64,000 nt of DNA from CAZUSO01 sp964622775 (GTDB taxonomy: Bacteria; Bacteroidota; Bacteroidia; Chitinophagales; Chitinophagaceae). The notes under the pieces were generated by a model that was not told where the DNA came from, did no database searches, and saw only the letters and a program-made list of their open reading frames with translations. Shown here in pieces: positions 51,047 through 59,780 of the stretch. Where the stretch lies: the NCBI GenBank assembly GCA_964622775.1, contig CAZUSO010000003.1, positions 1-64,000 of the forward strand. Direction: 5' to 3'. Position numbers and translations under genes: made by a program. Position 1 is the first letter of the stretch, and each line of letters opens with the position of its first letter.

Positions 51047-51505
51047 TCACCATTGCACCTCCTCCGGCAGGAACATCCGTACATTCCCGCCGTATCGAAT
51101 GACATCCCGTACTAAGGTAGAAGAGACTGTAGAATATTCCGGAGAACTGGTTAGAAAAAAGGTTTCAATATCGGAAGAAAGCATCCGGTTCATATCGGAA
51201 ATACCCTTTTCATACTCAAAATCGCTCACATAACGAATCCCGCGGAGAATATAATGCGCGCCAATCTCCCGGCAGCAGTCAATGGTCAGGCCGTCATAAG
51301 CCACGGTCTCAATGTGCGCATCGTCCCTGAATATTTGTTGTATCCAGCCTATGCGCTGTTCAATGGAAAACATAGGTTGCTTATTGGTATTAGCGCCGAT
51401 GCCGATAACGATTTTGTCAAACAGGGCGGCCGAGCGTCTTATCACATCCACATGCCCTTTGGTAATAGGATCGAAGGTCCCGGGAAAAAGACAAATACGT
51501 TTCAT
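51047..51505 (-). CDS. coaD: Phosphopantetheine adenylyltransferase
   Basis: Catalyses the penultimate step of CoA synthesis, joining 4'-phosphopantetheine and ATP to dephospho-CoA. The 152-residue protein has the nucleotidyltransferase motif GTFDPITKGH (residues 9-18, with the HxGH-like T-x-x-H), a central LRGIRYVSDFEYE segment with the ATP-binding Arg, and the STVSSTLVRDVI motif (ISSTxIR type). Length is normal. Confidence 0.96.
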   Translation of the reverse strand: MKRICLFPGTFDPITKGHVDVIRRSAALFDKIVIGIGANTNKQPMFSIEQRIGWIQQIFRDDAHIETVAYDGLTIDCCREIGAHYILRGIRYVSDFEYEKGISDMNRMLSSDIETFFLTSSPEYSTVSSTLVRDVIRYGGNVRMFLPEEVQW

Positions 51506-51875
51506 ACCTTTCAGGATATTTTTTTAGAAATCCACTAAATTGCGCACAAGATAAAAATATTTGAGCATAATAAAATCCGGTAGGCATCCAAAATTGTCGT
51601 AGCTATGATTGTGGGTACGGGAAAAAGAAGAGGCGTCATTTCGGCCGAAATTAAAATTATCCAGCGCAGCGGAATAATTTTAATGGAGTGAAGAAATCTC
51701 CCGGGCGGATTGTAAGGTGAGGACATGAAAGAGGACGCTATTATAAGCGCAATAGGAGATTGCTCCATGCGGCAATTCTGGTCGGACTACTTTTAATCCG
51801 GAATTTTCTTAGTCGTGACGAAAAATTGTATTGTCAATATCACTACAGAAACTATTTTTTATAAAATTTAATACC
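51506..51875. other. Gene-free stretch between coaD and the DUF2130 gene
   Basis: 370 bases with the palindromic element at 51633-51703 and otherwise AT-rich DNA. Small frames here are not protein-like. Confidence 0.55.
51633..51703. repeat. Palindromic element of the GTCATTTCG type with internal hairpin
   Basis: GCGTCATTTCGGCCGAAA at the left and GAAGAAATCTCCCGG at the right flank a strong inner hairpin: TTAAAATTAT (51651-51660) with ATAATTTTAA (51674-51683) plus CC/GG and one bulge. It seems related to the element at 38636-38730 (GTCATT...AATCTC frame). Confidence 0.5.
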
Positions 51876-53144
51876 ATGTCCTCAGTAATAAAATGCCCGA
51901 AATGCAGCAACGAATTTCCCTTGCAGGATGCCATGTCGGATGAAATGAAACATGAAGTAGAGCTGCAGAAAGAATCATTCCGGCTGCAAATGCAGGAATT
52001 CAAAAAAATGAAAGAGGATGAAGTTCGGAAAGCAGCGGAAACCTATCGCCAACAAGCCCTGCAGCAGGAGGAGAATTTCCGGAAGCAAATGGAAGCTGCG
52101 GTTAAGCAGCAGCAGATACTGACGGAAACCACACTACGCAAAACTATTGCTGCCGATTATGAACATAAATTAAAGATGTTGCAGGATAGCGCAGCAGAGT
52201 CTGATGCCCGACTGAAAGTTTCAAGAGAAAAAGAAATGGAATGGCTGCAGAAAGAGCGTCGGTTCCGGGAAAAAGAAGCCGAACTGGAAATTACCCTGCA
52301 AAAGAAACTGCTGGAAGAGCGGGAGAAAATGGAAGGCCGGCTAAAACAGGAAGAAAATGAAAAGCTGCAACTGAAAGATCGCGAATACCAGATGAAAATG
52401 AAAGAGCTGGAAACACAGATGGAAACTCAGAAGAAAATGATTGATGAGATGAAGCGAAAAGCGGAGCAGGGCAGCATGCAACTACAGGGCGAAGCGCAGG
52501 AACTGCTCCTTGAGGATTTATTAAGAGTGACCTTCCCCTTTGACGAGGTGGTGGAAGTAGGCAAGGGCAGGCGTGGCGCCGACTGTATGCTCAGAGTGAA
52601 TAACAAGTTGGGAAACGAGGCCGGCAAGATTATCTATGAGAGCAAACGAACCAAGGATTTCTCCAATGAATGGATTGAAAAGCTGAAAGCGGATATGCGC
52701 AGCCTGGGCAGCGATGTGGCGGTGATTGTTACCCAGACATTTCCAAAAGATATGGAACGCTTTGGCGAAAAGGACGGCGTATATATTTGCTCCTTCCAGG
52801 AGGTGAAAGGCGTGACCTTATTGCTGCGCAATGCTTTGCTTAAAATATATGAGGTGAAGAAAAGCGGCGAGAATAAAGGTGATAAGATGGTCATGCTCTA
52901 CGATTATCTTACCGGAAGTGAATTTTCCGGACAATGGAAAGCCATCAGGGAAGGCTTTTTGCAACTGCGTTCCAGCATTCAGACGGAACGGGTAGCCATG
53001 GAAAAGCTATGGAAACAACGGGAAAAGCAATTGGAAAAAATTCTGCTGAACGCCGCGCATGTTCAGGGCTCGGTAGAAGGCATTGCCGGAACCGATCAGG
53101 TAGATTTGAATCTCTTGGACGAAGGATTGATGCTGTTGGAATAA
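51876..53144 (+). CDS. DUF2130 protein: coiled coil plus restriction-endonuclease-like domain
   Basis: A 422-residue soluble protein from ATG 51876. It begins with a CxxC (IKCPKCSNEFPL, single pair), then a long charged coiled coil (about residues 25-210). The C-terminal DUF2130 domain (about 215-390) has LLEDLLRVTFPFDEVVEVGKGRRGADCMLRV ... GKIIYESKRTKDFSNEWIEKLKADM, where D240-like Asp and E-x-K (YESKR) form the D...ExK core of PD-(D/E)XK nucleases. A DNA-related role is therefore plausible but not demonstrated. It ends 2 nt before the convergent SGNH gene. Confidence 0.85.
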   Translation: MSSVIKCPKCSNEFPLQDAMSDEMKHEVELQKESFRLQMQEFKKMKEDEVRKAAETYRQQALQQEENFRKQMEAAVKQQQILTETTLRKTIAADYEHKLKMLQDSAAESDARLKVSREKEMEWLQKERRFREKEAELEITLQKKLLEEREKMEGRLKQEENEKLQLKDREYQMKMKELETQMETQKKMIDEMKRKAEQGSMQLQGEAQELLLEDLLRVTFPFDEVVEVGKGRRGADCMLRVNNKLGNEAGKIIYESKRTKDFSNEWIEKLKADMRSLGSDVAVIVTQTFPKDMERFGEKDGVYICSFQEVKGVTLLLRNALLKIYEVKKSGENKGDKMVMLYDYLTGSEFSGQWKAIREGFLQLRSSIQTERVAMEKLWKQREKQLEKILLNAAHVQGSVEGIAGTDQVDLNLLDEGLMLLE

Positions 53145-53146
53145 GT

Positions 53147-54409
53147 TTACAGTTTCACCACTTTCTTACGCCATATTTTTCCGTCCATCGTAAGGCTCAG
53201 ATAATAAACGCCCGCCGGCAGATTAGCCGTATTGATGTAAATGCGTTTGTCCGTAATACGACAATCAGGGTTCAGTTCGATGCCGGTTGCGGTAGTGAGC
53301 CTCAGTTCGGGCCTGCCGTTTATTTTTATGTCCAGAATGGCCTGTTCCTGAAGCGGATTCGGGTATAGTTGAAATATATCATCAAAAGCTAATGTTGCGA
53401 TACCGGTATTGTTGATGATAACCTCTGCAACGGCTGTATCGGAAAGGGTGCAAAATGTTGTGACTAATTGAATGGTATAAGTACCGTCAGCCGTATAAGT
53501 ATGGCCTGGATTAGCTGCAGTGTCCGTGGTGCCATCACCAAAATTCCACCAGTAAGATATGGCATTGACGGACGTATTTACTGTCGTAATTGCATTGCCG
53601 GATTGATTGACGGTAAAGGAAGCGACAGGGTCGTATTGGCCGATATGCCAGTTCATCATGGAATCAAAAACTAATGCCTTTACGGCTCCCCGTATAATAC
53701 CCGCATCTGCTGCGGACAGCGTGCTGTTGAAGGAAATATTGACAGGGTCTTTTCTGAAAAAAACCGTATAAAAGCAGCAGGCGGCTGCATAAGAACCTGC
53801 AACCGAAGGATGACTTTCGTCCGCCTGATAAAGCTCCAGCTCAGGATGGTTTGTGCGCAGATATTTCCATACAGCGCCCACCGGCGACACCAAAGCATTA
53901 TTGTCTTCGGCCATCATCATGTAGCGCAGGTGCAGTAAGCTGTCCATGCCCTGATAAGTGCAAACGGGAGGCCAGGAGGCGCAGTTATCGGCATCGCCGT
54001 TTTTCCTGCCCCAGGTCATATAAAATACCGTTTGTGCGCAGGTGTTGTATTCATGAATCAGGCTGTCTAACTGCCCCGCATAAGGAAATACATCTTCCTG
54101 CACTTGTTGTAGCGGAAAGGCAGGATACTGACTTTGCTCCTGTAAGACCACATAATCCCGGTTGCCGGCCATAATTTGGCTGAGCGATTGTGGATTGGAT
54201 GCATGACCCTGCAGGGTATATCCCCCCGGAGTATTGCTGTCATAAATCAGGGTGTCGCCCATAGAGGTTGCTATGTCGGCGATCATCTGCGGAAGATTGT
54301 TAACTGCCGTATAGCTGTTGCCTAAGAATAGGACATTTTTGCTGCTTTGGGCGAATCCCGTTGCCGTATGCAGGCAGAGCAAACTGAAGAAAAGCATTAC
54401 CTGTTTCAT
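53147..54409 (-). CDS. Secreted SGNH hydrolase (DUF4886) with PKD and T9SS sorting domains
   Basis: A 420-residue exported protein. The signal peptide ends in GFAQ (about residue 21). Residues 23-250 form an SGNH hydrolase-like domain (DUF4886 type) with the nucleophile Ser in FLGNSYTAVNNLP and a D-x-x-H pair in QADESHPSVAG. A PKD-like domain follows (about 262-340; YWWNFGDGTTDTAANPGHTYTADGTYTIQL), then a type IX secretion sorting domain (about 345-420; FQLYPNPLQEQAILDI ... GVYYLSLTMDGKIWRKKVVKL). It is thus delivered through the outer membrane by T9SS. Substrate unknown; an esterase on a polysaccharide is likely. Confidence 0.88.
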   Translation of the reverse strand: MKQVMLFFSLLCLHTATGFAQSSKNVLFLGNSYTAVNNLPQMIADIATSMGDTLIYDSNTPGGYTLQGHASNPQSLSQIMAGNRDYVVLQEQSQYPAFPLQQVQEDVFPYAGQLDSLIHEYNTCAQTVFYMTWGRKNGDADNCASWPPVCTYQGMDSLLHLRYMMMAEDNNALVSPVGAVWKYLRTNHPELELYQADESHPSVAGSYAAACCFYTVFFRKDPVNISFNSTLSAADAGIIRGAVKALVFDSMMNWHIGQYDPVASFTVNQSGNAITTVNTSVNAISYWWNFGDGTTDTAANPGHTYTADGTYTIQLVTTFCTLSDTAVAEVIINNTGIATLAFDDIFQLYPNPLQEQAILDIKINGRPELRLTTATGIELNPDCRITDKRIYINTANLPAGVYYLSLTMDGKIWRKKVVKL

Positions 54410-54480
54410 CGTATGATTTTGAATTGACTGAAATGCAAACTTACAATGCGCATCTCAAATCCTTTTACAAAAAAATTCCT

Positions 54481-56136
54481 TTACTCTTTCCTGACGTATT
54501 TAACATCAATCATATTGAGCGCATTGCTTTGAAATCCCGAAATGTTTTTTTGAGTGAAATGCAGCATTTCATCATAAAACAGCGGTACAACAGGAGCCAG
54601 GCTGCTCACCAGGCTGTCCATCCGGGCATACAACTGAAACCGGAGCGTATCATTATTCGTCTGCAGACTTTTTTCATACCAGGCATCGAAAGTGTCATTA
54701 TGAAAACGGGTGTAATTGGGAGGGGCAGGGAAGCGGCTGTAAAAAAACGCCAGGTAGGTTTCCGCATCGGGATAATCCGCTATCCATTGTGCTTTGAAAA
54801 ATGTAGCCTGCGAGCGACTCATCATTTGCCGCAGCAGTCCCGGCTGCATGACCTGCACCCGCGCTTTAATACCGATATCGTTCAGGCCGCCGGCAATAAA
54901 ATTACAGATGTCGGCATGAGTTTCCGGACTGAGGATGGTAATTTCGGGAAGTCCAGAACCGCCCGGGAAACCGGCCTGGGATAAAAGCTGCAATGCCTTT
55001 TGCGGGTCGAAATGATAACCATAAGTCAGGTCGTTTTCCGTGCCGGGCATCCCGGAAGGAATAAAGCCCCGTGTTGCCGGTATGCCCACGCCGTTTCTGA
55101 AATAAGTAACCAGCTTTTGCCGGTCGACAGCATAATTGATGGCCTGCCTGATTTTCATCAGCTTCAGCGGGCTGTTGCTGATCAGCGCATGGGTAGTATC
55201 TACCAGTATGCCGATGTATTCTGTATTGAGATAAACACTTTTCCGCAGGTTGAATTTCTTTTGGAGGGCATCTTTCAGTATGCCTTTTTTGGTAAGAATA
55301 ATATCCTTCATGGAGCCGTCAATGCCATTGATGAAATCAAGCTTGCCCTGCTGAAATAACAGAAATTCGATAGCGCGGGTTTCGTGAAAAGATACCTGCA
55401 CGGCATCCAGATAGGGTAGGGCGTTTCCGGCGGCATCCTGCTCCCAGTAATGTTTGTTTTTATGCAGAATTAAGGTGTTGCCTTCATCCCAGTAGTGAAA
55501 CTGAAACGGCCCGGTACCACAAGGATGGCTGCGAAAATCTTTTCCCCATTTTTCCACAACTTCTTTGGGTACAATACTGCAATAGGGCATAGTCAGAATT
55601 TCAGCAAGCGGTCGGAACGGCGTTTTTAAATGCAGCAGAAATGTCGTGTCGTCAGGGGCTTCAAAAGGCTGATGTTCCCGTACGCGGTCATTGAATATCC
55701 AGGCGCCGGCAGAGGCCGTTTCCGGATCGGTAAGCCTCATGAAACTATATACCACATCAGACGCGGTCATTCTTCTTCCCCTGCCTTCCGGAAAGGCGGT
55801 ATTGTCATGAAAAAATACATCGCTTCGCAAATGAAAGGTGTATTGCAATCCGTCAGGAGACACTTCCCAACGGGTCGCTAATGAAGGCATAATATGCAGA
55901 TTGCTGTCCACTTCCATCAGGGTATTGTAAATAAAATGCACGCCCCACATGATGGCCAGGTTTTTTGCAAATGCCGGATCCAGCGATTCCAGTCCGCCAA
56001 TCTGATTATACCGGAAGGTCTTTTCATCCTGATGCTGACGGCTTTGGCAGGAGTATAAAATCAGGCAGGCAGGCAAAAGAACGGCTGCTTTAAGGCAGGC
56101 GGAAAAGGATACATTAGTTTGCTGCAAGTTGACCAT
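54481..56136 (-). CDS. Oligopeptide-binding lipoprotein of an ABC importer (SBP_bac_5)
   Basis: A 551-residue solute-binding protein of the DppA/OppA family. The lipoprotein signal ends in LYSC (about Cys30). The mature part has LESLDPAFAKNLAIMWGVHFIYNTLMEVD near its start, RVREHQPFEAPDDTTFLLHLKTPF and the cluster YCSIVPKEVVEKWGKDFRSHPCGTGPFQFHYW, which is the family signature region. RQAINYAVDRQKLVTYFRNGVGIPATRGFIPSGMPG follows. No permease or ATPase genes lie beside it, so it must pair with components elsewhere. Peptide uptake is inferred from the family. Confidence 0.9.
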   Translation of the reverse strand: MVNLQQTNVSFSACLKAAVLLPACLILYSCQSRQHQDEKTFRYNQIGGLESLDPAFAKNLAIMWGVHFIYNTLMEVDSNLHIMPSLATRWEVSPDGLQYTFHLRSDVFFHDNTAFPEGRGRRMTASDVVYSFMRLTDPETASAGAWIFNDRVREHQPFEAPDDTTFLLHLKTPFRPLAEILTMPYCSIVPKEVVEKWGKDFRSHPCGTGPFQFHYWDEGNTLILHKNKHYWEQDAAGNALPYLDAVQVSFHETRAIEFLLFQQGKLDFINGIDGSMKDIILTKKGILKDALQKKFNLRKSVYLNTEYIGILVDTTHALISNSPLKLMKIRQAINYAVDRQKLVTYFRNGVGIPATRGFIPSGMPGTENDLTYGYHFDPQKALQLLSQAGFPGGSGLPEITILSPETHADICNFIAGGLNDIGIKARVQVMQPGLLRQMMSRSQATFFKAQWIADYPDAETYLAFFYSRFPAPPNYTRFHNDTFDAWYEKSLQTNNDTLRFQLYARMDSLVSSLAPVVPLFYDEMLHFTQKNISGFQSNALNMIDVKYVRKE

Positions 56137-56309
56137 TTTTATAAAAACCCATATTTGCCGAAACCGGACTTTAGTCTTACCGGATTCCGGAACGCCATCT
56201 GAAACGATTTGCAGGCAAGGAAATTCCGGCGCTGTAATTTATACAAAAAAATCTGATCTCCTGTAAATTTTGGGGCGGTGGGTGCGGTACGGGGACTCCG
56301 ACAGGACAA

Positions 56310-56392
56310 CCAGCGCTTGTCGAATGGCACATGCTTCGACGATCACTTTTAGCCTGACGGCAGCGTGCTTCGACAAGCTCAGCATACCGTCT
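56310..56392. repeat. Palindromic CTTCGACAAGC-type repeat element
   Basis: GCTTGTCGAA-TGG-CAC on the left matches, inverted, GTG-CTTCGACAAGC at about 56371-56384. The segment TTCGACAAGCTCAGC is a familiar palindromic intergenic element in many bacteria; it lies directly before the 21-bp repeat array. Confidence 0.55.
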
Positions 56393-56430
56393 TATTTTAA
56401 TAGCTGTGCTCTTTTGCTAATCTTGGTGGG

Positions 56431-56703
56431 TGAAGACATCGTCCTGTTGAACGGAAACTAAAGCTTACGATGTGGAAACTTTACTTTGTTAAATGGAAGT
56501 TGAAGCTTGGGACATGGAAACTTTACTTTGTTAAATGGAAGTTGAAGCTTGGGACATGGAAACTTTATTCTGTTAAATGGAAGTTTAAGCTTGGGATATG
56601 GAAACTTTATTCTGTTATGTGGAAACTAAAGCTTGGGATATGGAAAGACTATCTTGTCAGGTGGAATCCTTACCTTGTTAAATGGAAATTAAAGCTGAGG
56701 GGA
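56431..56703 (+). repeat. 21-bp-period tandem repeat array (13 units, 42-bp higher order)
   Basis: Thirteen consecutive 21-nt units run from 56431 to 56703, best conserved between 56473 and 56640, where two alternating unit types make 42-bp pairs. All begin TGGAA or a variant, and the first 42-bp pair (56473-56514) recurs exactly at 56515-56556, with later pairs diverging at both ends of the array. One frame stays open (residues repeat as WKLxxxx, seven residues per unit) because 21 is a multiple of three, while the other two frames contain stops. I do not count this as evidence of a gene. There are no spacers, so it is not a CRISPR array. Confidence 0.88.
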
Positions 56704-56823
56704 GGGGCTATCCATACAGGAATAAAAACATCTCAAAAAACAGTAATGAATTTGAGCAATTCTCGCTGATTTTGCTGTAACGACAGATATGTTCCGGCCG
56801 GTGTGTTGGTATGATCATTTAAG

Positions 56824-56871
56824 ATGCCCCGAAGATTTCCTGCAATAATTCAGATTAAACCTTCGGGGCAT
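56824..56871 (-). terminator. Inverted repeat downstream of odhB, probable terminator
   Basis: ATGCCCCGAAG (56824-56834) and CTTCGGGGCAT (56861-56871) form a perfect 11-bp stem with a 26-nt loop. The T-tract is weak on both strands; it lies about 97 nt beyond the odhB stop. Confidence 0.55.
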
Positions 56872-56967
56872 TATACCTGATATGTGTAAAGCCAGGCATA
56901 TTTTGCCTGAATATCAAAATCTGTTAATTGACGACCGGAATTTCCTGCTATCTGACTTTTGACTTAT

Positions 56968-58206
56968 CTATACTTCCAGCAGCAGTTGTACCGGGTCTTT
57001 ACCCGCCAGCAGCAGCTCCGGATGCTCCAATAATTCTTTTACACGAACTAAGAACCCTACCGATTCCCGACCGTCAATGATGCGGTGGTCGTAGCTCAGC
57101 GCCAGGTACATCATCGGGCGGATTTCAACCTTGCCATAGATGGCCACCGGGCGCTCCTGAATTTTGTGCATACCTAAGATGGCAGATTGCGGGATATTGA
57201 TAATGGGAGTACTCATCAAAGAGCCAAACACGCCCCCGTTTGTAATGGTAAATGTTCCTCCGGTCATTTCTTCAATGCTCAGCTTATTGTCGCGGGCCTT
57301 CGCGGCTAATGCGGCTATTGCCTTTTCCAGGTCTGACATGCTCATACTTTCCGCATTACGGATAACAGGAACGACCAGCCCTTTCGGGGCGGATACGGCA
57401 ATTGATATGTCGCAATATTCGTGATAGACGAGAGCATCGCCGTCAATATAGGCATTTACAGCGGGCCATTCCTGCAGGGCAATACAGCAGGCTTTGGTGA
57501 AGAACGACATAAAGCCGAGTCCGATTCCGTGTGTCTCTTTGAACTGGTCTTTGTATTGCTTCCGGATAGCCATGATTTCCGTCATGTCTGCTTCGTTGAA
57601 GGTGGTGAGCATGGCGGTGGCGTTTTTGGCTTCCACTAATCTGCGGGAAACGGTCCGGCGCAGGTTGCTCATTTTTTCGCGTTTGTCTTCACGGGAGAAT
57701 AACGGTTTTCCCGGTGTCCGCCCCGGGTTTTCCAGTGCGGCCAGTACATCATTTTTCATGATTCTGCCACCCGATCCGCTGCCTTTTATATTGGCGGCAG
57801 GCAGATTCTTGTCGGCCATGATGGCGCTTGCCACAGGGGTAGCTTTCACTGCCGGATCGGTAATTGCCGGTATTCCCGCAGGTGTAGTGGACGCTTGTTC
57901 CTGTTGCGCCGGCGGAGCAGGTGTTGCGGTAGGGTCAGGAGTCTTTTCCTGCGCTGCCTGAGCCGGTCGCGGAGCAGTTTCGTCTATAGTGCAGGCTATG
58001 TCACCGATGCTTAGATCCTGCCCTTCCGCAGCAACGGTATGGAGTATGCCGGCCTGTTCAGCGTTAAGCTCGAAGGTGGCCTTTTCCGATTCTAATTCAC
58101 AGATAACTTCGTCCCGTTCTACCCAGTCTCCGTCTTTTTTTATCCAGCTTACCAAAGTGACTTCGCTTATGGACTCGCCCACCGGTGGCACTTTTATTTC
58201 GATCAT
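56968..58206 (-). CDS. odhB: Dihydrolipoyllysine succinyltransferase (E2 of 2-oxoglutarate dehydrogenase)
   Basis: The E2 core enzyme that moves the succinyl group to CoA in the TCA cycle. From ATG 58206 it has 412 residues: a lipoyl domain with acceptor K42 (ESEKA), a Pro/Ala/Thr-rich linker (about 80-120), an E3-binding domain (DPAVKATPVASAIMADKNLPAANIKGSGSGGRIMKNDVLAAL), a second linker, and the acyltransferase domain with the catalytic DHRIIDGRE. A longer frame from 58287 would overlap the promoter. The EIKVPPVGESISEVTLVSW start marks the succinyl- rather than acetyltransferase. The gene is alone, without sucA. Confidence 0.95.
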   Translation of the reverse strand: MIEIKVPPVGESISEVTLVSWIKKDGDWVERDEVICELESEKATFELNAEQAGILHTVAAEGQDLSIGDIACTIDETAPRPAQAAQEKTPDPTATPAPPAQQEQASTTPAGIPAITDPAVKATPVASAIMADKNLPAANIKGSGSGGRIMKNDVLAALENPGRTPGKPLFSREDKREKMSNLRRTVSRRLVEAKNATAMLTTFNEADMTEIMAIRKQYKDQFKETHGIGLGFMSFFTKACCIALQEWPAVNAYIDGDALVYHEYCDISIAVSAPKGLVVPVIRNAESMSMSDLEKAIAALAAKARDNKLSIEEMTGGTFTITNGGVFGSLMSTPIINIPQSAILGMHKIQERPVAIYGKVEIRPMMYLALSYDHRIIDGRESVGFLVRVKELLEHPELLLAGKDPVQLLLEV

Positions 58207-58256
58207 CGAATTATATATTGTATGAGGTATTGAAAATATAAAATCAAAACGAGCGG

Positions 58257-58289
58257 CTAAGTTAGCAAACCCGCGCCATTTTTTCAAAA
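58257..58289 (-). promoter_or_regulatory. Promoter of odhB
   Basis: On the reverse strand TTTTG (58289-58285) is followed after 20 nt by TAACTTAG (58264-58257), one base off TAnnTTTG. The leader is about 45 nt. Confidence 0.6.
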
Positions 58290-58491
58290 TAGCGTTAATG
58301 GGAAGTCGTTGGAGTCGTTGGATGAATGGATATGTGTAAATGAAAAATTTGTAATCCTGTACCTACGCGATTTGTAATTAACAATGAGCCGGTACTTTGA
58401 ATCTTATGGCGCGGATAAAACCAGCATGTTATCATTACGACAAAAATCGTCCTGCCCGTTCTGCGAGCTCCTGTTTTGGAAATTAATCAGA

Positions 58492-58499
58492 TACTTTTG
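58492..58499 (+). promoter_or_regulatory. -7 promoter element of the HD-lpx operon
   Basis: TACTTTTG matches TAnnTTTG and lies 8 nt before the ATG at 58508, so the mRNA would be almost leaderless. A TTTG at 58475-58478 is too close (13-nt spacer) to be the matching -33 element. Confidence 0.5.
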
Positions 58500-58507
58500 C
58501 AGGCAAT

Positions 58508-59755
58508 ATGGTGCAGGGAAAAATAATTAACGATCCGGTATATGGCTTCATCAAATTCCCCGAAAAAGAAATGATGGGCCTGATTGAGCACCGCTGGTTT
58601 CAGCGTTTGCGTAATATCCGGCAAATGGGCATGGCCTGCCTGGTTTATCCCGGTGCCGTGCATACGCGGTTTCATCACTCCTTAGGCGCCGCACACCTGA
58701 TGGGTACAGCCTTGCAGGTGCTTGCCGCAAAGGGGATTGAGATTACTCAGGAGGAATATATTGCGGCACGCCAGGCTATCTTGCTGCATGACATCGGACA
58801 CGGGCCTTTCTCGCATGCCCTGGAACATACCCTGGTTTCGGGTATTGCTCATGAAGATATTTCGATGCTGATCATGAAAAGACTGCATCAGGCGGGTGAA
58901 TTTGATCTGGAACACGCCATTGCGATTTTTGATAATCAATACCCCCGTCAGTTTCTGCATCAGTTAGTTTCCAGTCAGTTGGATATGGATCGGATGGATT
59001 ACCTGAACCGCGACAGCTTTTATACCGGTGTTTCGGAAGGCGTAATCGGCTATGACCGGATTCTCCAGATGCTGATGGTGGTGAACGGTGATCTGGCTGT
59101 GGAAGAAAAAGGCATTCATTCCGTAGAGAAATTTATTATAGCACGCCGGCTGATGTACTGGCAGGTGTATCTGCACAAAGCGGTGCTGTCTGCCGAATTG
59201 CTGATTATAAATATCCTGAAACGGGCCAAACAGCTTGCACGGGAAGGTATTTCTTTATTTGCTACCCCGGCGCTGCGCTTTTTTTTATACGAACAAATAA
59301 CCGGCGCCGATTTTTCGTCTGATATAAAAGTATTGGAACAGTTTTGTGCCCTGGATGACGGTGATATCACCACATCTGCCAAAGTTTGGTGTACACATGA
59401 CGACCCGGTACTGAGCATGCTTTGCAGTATGCTGGTAAACCGTAAACTATATAAGATTAAGATGAGCAATCAGCCGCTGGATAAGGAATTGGAGGAAATT
59501 AAAGCACAATTTTTCCGGGATGAAAAAATAAATGCGACCACTATGCCGTTTTATGCCTTTGGCGGAACTACTTCCAACAGGGCCTATAATGAAAACGACG
59601 AACGTATTAATATTTTAATGAAGGACGGCAGTTTGAGGAATATATCGGATGTGGAAAATGCATTGGTCAATGCAAGCCTGACCATTCCTGTCCGGAAGTA
59701 TTATATAGGATATCAGCGTATGCCCTTAGACAATAATGTCATGCCGGGTTCCTGA
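58508..59755 (+). CDS. HD-domain phosphohydrolase (SAMHD1/dGTPase-like)
   Basis: A 415-residue metal-dependent phosphohydrolase. The HD signature is spread as R-H-HD-D: H55-F-H-H near TRFHHSLGAAHL, LLHDIGHGPFSHALEH (about 91-106, the HD pair) and SSQLDMDRMDYLNRDS (about 157-172). The N-terminal block HRWFQRLRNIRQMG is also typical of SAMHD1-like dNTP triphosphohydrolases. Substrate unknown; a nucleotide or small-molecule phosphate is likely. The stop is 25 nt before lpxD, and the pairing of this gene with lpxD suggests co-transcription with lipid A genes. Confidence 0.88.
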   Translation: MVQGKIINDPVYGFIKFPEKEMMGLIEHRWFQRLRNIRQMGMACLVYPGAVHTRFHHSLGAAHLMGTALQVLAAKGIEITQEEYIAARQAILLHDIGHGPFSHALEHTLVSGIAHEDISMLIMKRLHQAGEFDLEHAIAIFDNQYPRQFLHQLVSSQLDMDRMDYLNRDSFYTGVSEGVIGYDRILQMLMVVNGDLAVEEKGIHSVEKFIIARRLMYWQVYLHKAVLSAELLIINILKRAKQLAREGISLFATPALRFFLYEQITGADFSSDIKVLEQFCALDDGDITTSAKVWCTHDDPVLSMLCSMLVNRKLYKIKMSNQPLDKELEEIKAQFFRDEKINATTMPFYAFGGTTSNRAYNENDERINILMKDGSLRNISDVENALVNASLTIPVRKYYIGYQRMPLDNNVMPGS

Positions 59756-59780
59756 TTTTTTTAATTATCATAAATAATAA

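Larger units (their letters stand above)
56137..56967. other. Gene-free stretch with a palindrome, a tandem repeat array and a long hairpin
   Basis: About 830 bases carrying the repeat at 56310-56392, the 21-bp array at 56431-56703 and the 11-bp hairpin at 56824-56871. No convincing gene is seen; the open frame over the array (56470-56769) is treated as a product of repeat periodicity. Confidence 0.6.

Noticed and set aside
49687..51505. Pyrimidine or CoA synthesis operon linking pyrE, NUDIX and coaD
   Set aside because: pyrE and the NUDIX gene are divergent and coaD is convergent with the latter, so they cannot form one operon.
51535..51768. 77-codon reverse frame upstream of coaD
   Set aside because: It covers the palindromic element at 51633-51703 and shows no protein-like features.
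56431..56703. Possible CRISPR array
   Set aside because: The units are contiguous without spacers and no cas genes are present.
56470..56769. Open frame of 99 codons over the 21-bp repeat array, encoding a Trp/Lys-rich peptide
   Set aside because: A 21-nt period keeps one frame open automatically, there is no promoter or ribosome-binding site, and the end of the frame is unrelated. It is kept as a finding, not annotated as a gene.
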